64,000 nt of DNA from Steinernema hermaphroditum (taxonomy: Eukaryota > Nematoda > Chromadorea > Rhabditida > Steinernematidae). How positions within the stretch are numbered: the stretch's first letter is position 1; each line of letters starts with the position of its first letter. Below, one piece after another: positions 55,987 through 64,000 of the stretch. The position numbers and the translations under genes were made by a program. The DNA lies in NCBI GenBank assembly GCA_030435675.1, contig CM059621.1, positions 8,060,001 to 8,124,000 of the forward strand. The letters run 5' to 3'. The notes below the pieces were generated by a model. That model worked only from the letters and a program-made list of their open reading frames with translations, did no database searches and had not been told where the DNA came from.

Positions 55987-57019
55987 ATGTCGTCGACTAT
56001 GAAACGCAAGACGTTTCAGATGGAGCCTTCGCCGCCCAGCGGTCAGAAGATCAAGCACCAGGTTCCGCTTTGTTTGCAAGAAGTGGGACACGTGACGAAG
56101 CGGCCCTCGCGCGCGAACAAGAGGTCCGACCTTTTGGCGCGCTCCATCCTGCCGGCGACGGTCTATCCGTCGGTGGTACCCGGGCCGTACATTCCGCCCG
56201 AGTACTCCCACATCATCAAGGGCGCCGCTGTGGGCTCCAGCACGCTCCCATCTTCTAACCCATCGTCATCCGCCTCTACTTCAGCGCCTAAAACACCGAC
56301 GACTCCTGCGGAATCCCAATCTACGGAGGAGACGCCGACGCCTTCGACGAGAACGAACTCCGAATTCGACGACGACCTCGAGCTGCCGGAGATGGAGCGG
56401 GACCAGCCGTCGCCTCGGGAGGAGAACCGCAAGACGATGCTTTCGGAGAAGGAAATCTTGGACAAGTATTTCCACCCCGACCTCCGAGAGGCTGCGAAAA
56501 AAGGGCACCCGTGGAGCGACATCGGATGGTGTACGGTGTCGGAGACGCGCCTCTTGAAACGCCTCGCACTCCACAAGCCAGCCGGTAAGCTGACTTCCTC
56601 GTTCATTTGGATAAGCTTTGCTTTTAGGAGTCTTCCGAGGGTTGGAGATGATCGCCCTCGTCGATGATATGCGGAGAATCACGGAAAATGATTCCCTGAC
56701 GGACTACCGGAACGAACTGACGCCGGAGGACTACGAGCTCTACATGAAGCGCGTCGAGAGCGGCGAGGCACAGAAGAATCCGCGCTCCTATTCGCCAGCG
56801 TACAAAGTTCGGCCTAATGATCAAGCTGTGAGTCAATTCTCTCGTCGGTGAAGTTCAATTTGGCCTGTTCAGATATACAATAAGCTGAACGAGTTCTTCA
56901 ACATGAAAAAAGTGCATGAAATGGAGCTACGCGCGAACCCCGTAAGCACCTACTTCCCACAGAAGGACTTCGAGCTGCCTCCAGATCTCTTGAAGATGAA
57001 GAATGCGACGCCACACTGA
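55987..57019 (+). CDS. MRGBP: EAF7/MRGBP-like NuA4 acetyltransferase subunit
   Basis: EAF7/MRGBP links MRG proteins to the NuA4/TIP60 histone acetyltransferase. Three exons (from 55987; introns 56585-56628 and ~56827-56871) give about 315 residues. The C-terminal half matches the EAF7 pattern: WCTVSETRLLKRLALHKPAG then VFRGLEMIALVDDMRRI, later IYNKLNEFFNMKKVHEMELR and FELPPDLL (human MRGBP: [20 protein letters not shown] and LSTMYDMQALHESE). A ~45-residue insert rich in Asp/Glu/Tyr separates the two halves. The N-terminal ~150 residues are Ser/Pro/Thr-rich and unlike MRGBP. The similarity is moderate and recognised by eye, so the family assignment needs a profile search. Confidence 0.55.
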
Positions 57020-57247
57020 GTCCTATGTACATTTGTTGTAAATTTGTTGTGATAAGTATGTCTGTGATACGTCCCTTTCCTTGTTTTTGGGTGACACTGA
57101 TAGAGTGATAGAGTGACACTGATAGAGTCGAAGGCTCGCAGACACATTCCCCATGTGTCGACAGGAGATTTGCTGAGACAGATTTGTCCCTCGGAAGTCA
57201 TTTCTAGAGAGCTGCTGGAAGGGAGCAGTCGATAGCTTCAAACCGAA

Positions 57248-57570
57248 ATGAGCGAAGTGGTCGAGCCTCGAATCACCATGAAGGTGAGCCGTCGTCAGAT
57301 TCTCCGGTAATCCTTCAGTTTCAGATTGTCGACATGGAGAATCGGAGAGCGCTGTACGCGCAGCAGATCGTTCGCCAGTATATCCTTTCCGGACAGTACA
57401 GCGAGAAGTCGATTGCGTCGCATCTGAAACGGAAGTTCGACGACGCCTTCGGGCCGACGTGGCACTGCATCGTCGGCAACAACTTCGGCACCTTCATCAG
57501 CCATCGGCAGAACCATTTTCTGTACTTCTACGTGGACAACATGGGAGTTCTACTGTTCAAGACCGCTTAG
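57248..57570 (+). CDS. LC8-type dynein light chain (divergent)
   Basis: Small dimeric hub protein of the dynein complex. Two exons (57248-57283, then after an intron ending TTTCAG) give about 94 residues. The LC8 signature is clear: KRKFDDAFGPTWHCIVGNNFGTF followed by HFLYFYVDNMGVLLFK (DYNLL: PTWHCIVGRNFGSY, HFIYFYLGQVAILLFK). N-terminal parts are more diverged than usual for LC8, so this is likely one of the extra nematode paralogues rather than dlc-1. The EAF7-like gene ends 229 bp upstream on the same strand. Confidence 0.85.
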
Positions 57571-57840
57571 GATTGTTGCAATGCGTTTCAGTGATTATAA
57601 ACCTAAAATCCATTCACCATTTTCTGTGCTTTTACACTATTTGTACTTGTGGGAGTTGTTGGTCGTGTCGGAATATGTGTGAGCCCACAAATATTCCTGT
57701 AAAGTGTGAAATTCTCACCGGTTTGAATGCATAAAAAGTCGTACAAAAAGTAATGTGACTGGCTTACTCGATTAGTTCTTGCACGCGCTATGGATGACTT
57801 CATTGAGTGAACGGTGATTCAGCTGTATAACACGATGCAC

Positions 57841-58129
57841 AGCCCTCTTTGCTCTCTCGACTCATTCTGGGGCGTTTTCGCCAAGCACATCGACGAAAAC
57901 GTTCGGAAAATTGAACTCGACTTCGCCGCTGGCGACTCCGAAGGTGAACTTCTCTTCAAGGGCATTCATGGAGGCCAAGAAGATCGAGATCTTCTGCTGC
58001 TCCATCAACGAAGCGGGCGCCGATTTTGCGAGAGAGGTGGTGGCCGTGCTGAGGGAAAAGAACGTCTCTGTGAGGAAAAGACGGGAACCCAAAGGGAACG
58101 CCATTTTAATTAGCGTTGACTATCCATAA
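57841..58129 (+). CDS. Unresolved small gene or broken remnant
   Basis: Two protein-like stretches lie in different frames: DENVRKIELDFAAGDSEGEL (about 57890-57950) and, from ATG 57968, MEAKKIEIFCCSINEAGADF followed by VVAVLREKNVSVRKRREPKG and ILISVDYP. No splice pair of normal size joins them, so this is either a gene with an intron I cannot place, a short gene starting at 57968 (53 residues), or a frameshifted remnant. Family not recognised. Confidence 0.3.
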
Positions 58130-58296
58130 GAATAAATGTAATTCTTGACTAGACACGAAGACAAAACGTGCAAAGTAGACATAGCGAGGCCATGAAAGGG
58201 GACGTTCGCGCACCCGTCCGTTATGCCTCCAGCGACGCTCGCAAGCAGACCGCTTTCCTCCATTCGGAGGCTGAATAGTCCTTCAGATGAAACAGG

Positions 58297-58431
58297 ACAA
58301 CTCGCCGCCAGCCAACTCGCCGCCAGCCAACTCGCCGCCAGCCAACTCGCCGCCAGCCAACTCGCCGCCACCAACTCGCCGCCAGCAAACTCGCCGCCAG
58401 CAAACTCGCCGCCAGCAAACTCGCCGCCAGC
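58297..58431. repeat. 15-bp minisatellite (AACTCGCCGCCAGCC)n
   Basis: About nine tandem units of AACTCGCCGCCAGC(C/A), with one 14-bp unit in the middle and a C-to-A change from the centre on. It is the expanded left arm of the TIR element that follows. Confidence 0.9.
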
Positions 58432-58695
58432 GGAATATACTGGCTACCACTTACAAGGGAACCTCGCGAAGTGATACGCGCCGATCGGGCTGTGGTGTGG
58501 TGCGACGGATAGAGGGTGGGCTGGGGAGTCGAACGCACATAAACTCCGCGGCCCGAAATTAAGGCACGTACCCAAAACATGGCCACGAAGTTGAAAAAAT
58601 GGGTCGAACCCCTGATGGTCTAAACGTTTTTATTTATCTTCAATCTACCTCTCTTATCCGTTTTGTGCGTTACTCTGATTATTTTTGCGACCGTC

Positions 58696-59056
58696 TAGCT
58701 CCCCGAGTAAAGGAAAAAAGATCAATTCCTTTAGAACCGGTTGAACCAATTGAAGAACACGAACTTCTGATCAAGTTTGACTCCTGACAGTTTTTGTTTC
58801 AATTTTTCTGAATTCGGTTCATTGTGTCATTGTGGGCGTCCGGTGGTTTTCAAATGCGCTCATTGTTGTGAACTTTTTTTACTGACCATACTATTGTTCT
58901 TTCAACTCACATATGTAATGTTGTTCACATTTAACGTTTCTGATATACGATGTACTTGAAAAGTGTTTGCGAAATAGTTGATCAGAAGTTCGTGTTATTC
59001 AATTGGTTCAACCGGTTCTAAAGGAATTGATCTTTTTTCCTTTATTCGGGGAGTTA
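58696..59056. repeat. Nested inverted repeat, ~76-bp arms
   Basis: Left arm from GCTCCCCGAGTAAAGG to AACACGAACTTCTGATCAA; right arm is its complement with a few mismatches (58978-59056). Spacer about 205 bp. Transcription would give a long hairpin RNA. Confidence 0.8.
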
Positions 59057-59303
59057 GAGCACATCCAGATTCCTGAGCTTGATTCTATTTACAAATTTAA
59101 AAAAGAGTCAAGAACATTCTGCACCATATCTAAGCTAAGCTTCTAAAACTACAGAGCTCGCTTAAAACAAATAGACTTGAGTCTAAGCCCAGTCTGGATA
59201 TTAGCCTCAACTACTAACTCGATATAGCGGCGAAAACCTGTAAAAAGGGCAACTCATCTAAGTCCTTATCCAATATCGACCAAGGTTTGGCGATATTTGA
59301 GGT

Positions 59304-59500
59304 TGCGGGCGAGCGAAGCGAGCCCAGCATTGATTTTGCGTGCGGCTTAACATCTAGGCTTGGCTTAGGCTTCGGCTTAAACTGAAGCCCATTGATTTAA
59401 TGCGAGCACTGTTGTCGTAGAGGCTTCGGCAAACCCCGGCTTCGCTTAGGCGCCGGCTTAGGCTGAACTCTGTTGATTTTAAGCGATCCCGAACGTATAA
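59304..59500. repeat. Dispersed repeat segment, second copy of 46254-46420
   Basis: Same orientation and order of blocks as the 46.2-kb copy: GGGCGAGCGAAGCGAGCCCAG, TTTTGCGTGCGGCTTAACATC, GAGCACTGTTGTCGT. Rich in GGCTTAGGC, hence with several TTAGGC hexamers. Confidence 0.75.
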
Positions 59501-59665
59501 GTTGATCATAGAGCAAGCAATCATATAACAAGTTGACTGTTGTGGATATTAACTAATTCTCTGCAAATTTGTCTTCAACGTACGCGTAGATTAAGCAAGG
59601 AATCTGCATGTACTCTAAGTGGAGACCGGCGCAGTTCCAGTATATTCCGCTGGCGGCGAGTTGTC

Positions 59666-62600
59666 ACGTATCGGTCCTTCAGATGTTGCCCCTCGTCAGT
59701 GTCAGAACGGCTATTCTATGCAGCTGAGTTGACCATGACTACGGTTGTGTTTTCTGAATGGACAATTCCAATCCCGAACTGAAAAAAGTCAGATTCCGCA
59801 CATTCCTGTGTGGAACAGAAGAAAAGGGTCTCAGCGTTTAGTGATGCACAGTGATTACAACATGACAATTGCTATTGCTACAACGGTACAGCTTCGGTAC
59901 AAATTGTTCTCAGTGGTCCGTTTGGCGAAGGCCGAAATTCGAACAATTGGTGTGAGCGGGAAGCGCAGGTTTTTGTAGCTTACGGCTCACCGTTCTGGGT
60001 CCAAAATTAGGAACGAATTGCGATAGGGTCCGACAGTATGGTTCACTTTATCAATAACAGGTGTTGGTTAACATGTTACAACATGAAACCGCTTAATTTT
60101 GTGGTTACGTTTCACAGGCTCCTCGTTCACTCTTTCGGCTATGCAAGTGGACGGTCTGTGCATCTAATTTAAAAATTCATCTTAAATACCGACGAAAACA
60201 CTGTTGGGTTATAGCCTTCTAGGGTTACGGTACTCTGAAATCAAGTCTATCGAGTGCGAGAAGGCACATCAGAGTATATTGAAATTACGAAAGAATAGAG
60301 GAAATCCATCTATAAACTATCCGACCGAAATGATCAGCTAACATCTTGGGTATCTTCTCGAATAAATTCCCGACGATTTGCGGACAAGAACGTCACATTC
60401 CTGCAGACATGTAATTGAGTGAGAGAGGAAGGAATCGGCATGCAAGAAGAAACGTCGAGGCGACAAACAGGATAAATCGCTTTCGCCATATCGAATCGGC
60501 TGATGTGATTAATCGACTGCGGGCCGGCCTGCAGAGGGCCCAAACAGAGTGGTCCGACTGGCACGGTGACCGGTCCTCTGATTATCTTCGTTAACCGAGA
60601 ATCTGGGCGTCGGACGCGATCGAGGCGGGCGGTCAGCGTGGCGGCGGCGTTCCGCAGTTGCTCACTTCTTAAAACAACACGAAATCGGCCTCTTCAGCGG
60701 CCCCTCAACTCCACTGATCGATTTTCGTCCCTCCGACGGACTGAGCCTTGGGGCCCGGGCCATCGCTCCTCTTCATATTAATAAACTTATCTGGCGCGCA
60801 GCGTCTCATCCATAATGCATTCAAAGAAGCCACGAGGCTCCCGGCAGAAAGATGCCGACGGCGCCGCGGCGAATCAAATTATACCTGCTCGGGGCCGAAC
60901 CCGGCGCCGCCGTAAACAAAGGCGTTGCGCGTTTGATTGAGTGTTTGTGTTCTGTTTTCGCGATTGTAGCCATCGCAAAGAGGAGGCCGAATTACTTATT
61001 AATACGACGTTGGGGGAGGCGCGGCGAAGATAAGAAGCTCGTAAGGGCGCAAATGGGACTAATCAGGCGTGCAGGAGAGGGAGGGAAACATGGCAGGAAA
61101 CGACGAGAAAGGAAAGGAAGAAGCCGTTGTTCGGCGCTTCTTGGATTAAGAGCTAATCCGCATTTGTTTATGCGCTATTAGGGGATTTAGAGTTGCGATG
61201 CCTTTTCGTTGTGCCCGCGTCGTAGTTCACAACTCGCCAAATCGATTCCAATTTTGGAGAATTTTTGAGTTTTTTGGTTCTATTCGGCGAAGGTTTCTTC
61301 GCTTTGCTATCTGATCATCAATCCTAAAACGCAACAAATTTCAGGATGTTAACAACGCTGCCCCAAAATTGTTAGAGCTTTCTTATATCCTCTAGTTTGT
61401 AGAAGAATCATTTTTGAAATTAATATTTAAAATGAATTTTTCAGTTTTTTTTATTTTTGATTTTTTTGTTCATGCTTGAAGTGGGCGGCGAGGATGGAGT
61501 CTGGCGGTGGTGACGGCCTTCTTAGAAGACGTTGAACCTACGGCTCCCTGGTGTTCCAGTCGTTCTGGGAGCCGGGACGATCAAGAACGACCGCTCACTC
61601 AACTCATTTCTGAGAGAACGGACCGACGGACACAAATGAATCGTGTAATAAAAATTTAATTTTCTAGACAGTCTGTCTCTATGTCTCTCAGTCTGTCATT
61701 TTGGCTTTCAACAAGATTATCTATAATTTCATACTTCATTTTTATTAATCAGAACCTTGTTTATTTAAATTTATGTTTATTTGTTTAAGATGCTTATTTC
61801 AATTACATTTGCATTTGCAAAGACCAACATGTAGACGTCTAAACGTCTAGAATGGGAACTGTCTACACTGTGTACTTCTAGTTCTTTATTTAACGTATTG
61901 ATTGGACCGTTTTATTCCAGTTTTAATTTTTCGTTTCCGAAGCGACAAAGTTGGAATTTTGGCTCAACTTTGTTAAATATTTCGAAAGTGACTCATTTTG
62001 CAAACATTTTCGACCCTATTTATGTGCAGATTTGACCACAATCCTATTTTGAAGGAGCTCGATATTCCTACCTCTCGCACTAGACGCTATTCACAGCGGC
62101 TTTTGCGACCGCTAAAGAGAGAATTCGTGTCTTCCGTACCCTGTGTGCTCGCCTAAAACAAAGCCCCTTCTGCGGCCAAAAGGCTTCCCCAAAGCAAAGA
62201 ACCTCCACCGCCGAATGTTGCGTTTGCGTCCCTTTGGGGGCGATAAAGGGGCGACAATTGGCGAAGAGGATTTTGAACAATTCGCGTGGTGGGAATCAAT
62301 TAACGGCGTCTTTAGGCCGAGAACTTGAGCTCTGGGAAAATGGCGAAAAGAAGCCTCAGCCCGAGAAGAAGCCGAAACTCCTTTCTGAATCGAAAACAAT
62401 CGCCGTCCGGCGATATCGGATTGTCGATTTCCCCCGGAGACGCGCGTTTGTCCCTCGGCCGCCAAAACGTTTTGGTTTAGGATGGCGCAAGAAAGGTGTC
62501 CGATAGCAGAGTTTGCCCAATGAGAGCATTCTTCGGAGATATCGATTTGCCGATGCGTTCTTCTTCGGCCGAGGTTCATTAAAAGTTCGTTTTTCGCTGT

Positions 62601-64000
62601 AATGAGCTCCCCTGGAGGGGTTCTCGATGATTTATTCTCGTCTGTGGTTTTTCTTCTGGCTTCAGGGAAACGCCTCGATCTTTCGATTTAAATTATACGC
62701 CAATAAAGAATTCCGAAAAGATCATAAAGGACTCGAAACGTCAATCATCCGCTCGGACCTCATCCCAAATGCCATGAGGAATCAGCCGACGGCCCGCATG
62801 GGAATCTGAAAAACGAACGTTCCTAACCCTGTGATGGAGGGCAATTAGGGGCGGTGAGAACCCTGAAGTGTCCGTGTCTTTGGGTCACATCCAGCCCCTC
62901 CATCCATATCAATCAATGTTTTCTTCCAGAGAGTTCCAAGATCATCGGCGTTTCTGTAGATGTTGTTCTATGACTTGAAAGACACTGGAAATAGACAAAC
63001 TTCTCATCTCATCCCCTGTACCGTACCAACCAGGCTTTGATCCACCCGACCAACTGCTCGCTTTGTTCATCTCCACTGAACCGCGCCGCACTAATTAGCC
63101 TTCGCTCTCGGTTTTTCCCTCTTCCACCGCCACCGCATATGTTTCATTTGATATGAAACGCGATATTACAACGCGGCGCGGAGCAGAGGCCGTCTTCGAA
63201 GCGTCGAATCCGGCGGCCCCTCACGTGGCTCACACGCTACGTCGGCCTATTTTCGGTCGCCGGACGTCTTCTTGACGCCTCACGTCATCGCGACGTCGGA
63301 CAAAGGGTCCTCTCGGTCGATTCTTCTAAAATTCGATTCTTTTGTGGTCCTCCTCGCGTGTTTGTTTACTTTTTCACGTCGGCAAACACCGCCCGGATTC
63401 CTCTTCCGCCCCTTTATTTGTCTCTTCGCTCGTTTGTTAACTCCTTCCCTCCAGTTCCTTTGTTCTCTCTTTATCTCAAATGCGCCAATTATCGGAGACG
63501 TTGCAACCGTTGGGGAGAACAGTGTCTGGACTCTGGCGATTGACATCGATTTGTGAACACGGTTTAGGGTTCATGGCTGAGGGAACCCTTTAAATGTGCT
63601 TTTCATCATTCTAAGTTTGAAAGTCACACGGATTGATAGGCGCGTAACTTGACGCCCATCGAAAAGTTAGATCCAAGGCGTTCCTAAAATTATGACAATG
63701 AGAGTCCCTTTGCAAATAATGGGGCACTGGCTGAACATCATCTTAGTGACTGTTAAATGGCAATTCAATATCGAATGTGCTGTCCTGAATCAAGCCAGCT
63801 CCCGGGTCCATACTTAATTTCTACTTAATTTTTACTCGGTTAAGTGTCATGCCAGCGCTAAATCGAATCGGAAGGACTATACCTATTTGACCACACGATT
63901 CTTTTCTTGACCACATGCCCTGACGTCGTCCTATATCTGCGAATCACCCTCACATCACCTATCGCGAATGCATTTCTCTCATCTACATTTACATTTACTC
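59666..64000. other. 4.3-kb region without a recognisable gene
   Basis: I see no exon with splice support. 60.55-61.15 kb is GC-rich with long open frames in Arg/Gly-rich composition that do not look like protein. 61.2-62.1 kb is AT-rich. 62.1-63.5 kb again has mixed open frames. It could be upstream regulatory DNA of a gene to the right of the window. Confidence 0.35.

Larger units (their letters stand above)
58296..59665. mobile_element. TIR element, 1.37 kb, related to the element at 46.2 kb
   Basis: A perfect 26-bp inverted repeat joins 58418-58443 and 59637-59662 (it contains GCCGCCAGCGGAATATACTG). Both ends begin GACAACTCGCCGCC; the left one is expanded into the minisatellite. The interior has a second inverted repeat (58696-59056) and, at 59304-59500, a stretch shared with the 46.2-kb element. 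No transposase ORF, so non-autonomous. Confidence 0.6.

Noticed and set aside
58221..58586. Repetitive ORFs (AASWL.. on minus, QLAAS or NSPPA on plus)
   Set aside because: They only translate the 15-bp minisatellite, which is open in several frames because 15 is a multiple of three.
58598..58615. GGTTCGACCC on minus, looking like a tRNA B box
   Set aside because: The flanking bases do not form a T stem, and there is no A box or acceptor stem at the right distance.
60852..61181. 109-codon Arg/Gly-rich ORF
   Set aside because: Sits in GC-rich sequence with other open frames; no splice sites, no protein-like pattern.

Overview
The window is nuclear DNA from a small-genome animal, most likely a rhabditid-type nematode. 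The protein set matches nematode orthologues: abl-1, cul-3, knl-2, lin-37, pcn-1, pyc-1, stau-1 and mboa-7. Most introns are only about 38-60 bp and end in TTTCAG, TTGCAG or TTTTAG. Many start codons lie directly behind such an acceptor (for example CTTCAG|ATG), which is the mark of spliced-leader trans-splicing, and several same-strand neighbours lie 100-220 bp apart as in nematode operons. The species cannot be fixed from the sequence. I saw no rRNA, tRNA or CRISPR array.

Layout. 1-13.4 kb: cdk-7 (cut by the left edge) and a DDX56-type helicase in operon-like order on the minus strand; cul-3 on plus; lin-37 and a 926-residue F-box protein on minus; the acyltransferase mboa-7 on plus. 13.7-28 kb: a tetraspanin (minus), then two divergently transcribed pyruvate carboxylase genes about 2.9 kb apart. 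The two copies share an almost identical stretch of about 700 bp, which points to gene conversion. The second copy lacks an active-site arginine in its carboxyltransferase domain. 28-43.4 kb: a one-TM protein, PCNA behind E2F-like palindromes, a short SANTA-domain protein (KNL-2/M18BP1 type), a five-dsRBD Staufen, ABL kinase and a small Lys/Ser/Pro-rich protein.

43.4-51.4 kb is an accessory region. It holds two small secreted prepropeptide genes of the same design (signal peptide, acidic pro-region, intron, then IRAKR before the mature part), one giving a Trp/Arg/Pro-rich peptide. Between them lie two operon-like pairs of MADF/BESS-type genes on opposite strands, and a composite repeat in which a short TIR element sits between two 314/316-bp direct repeats. 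51.4-58.1 kb: a minus-strand redox cluster (two intronless aldo-keto reductases around a glutaredoxin and a JMJD8-like protein), then an EAF7/MRGBP-like gene, an LC8-type dynein light chain and an unresolved small ORF on plus. 58.2-64 kb has no convincing gene; its left part is a larger relative of the TIR element with a 15-bp minisatellite and a nested inverted repeat.

Functionally most of the window is housekeeping: cell cycle and transcription (cdk-7, lin-37, pcn-1, cul-3), ribosome biogenesis (DDX56), chromatin and centromere (KNL-2, EAF7), anaplerosis (pyc) and lipid remodelling (mboa-7). The new biology is most likely in the diverged pyruvate carboxylase copy and in the 43-51 kb peptide/MADF/repeat region.
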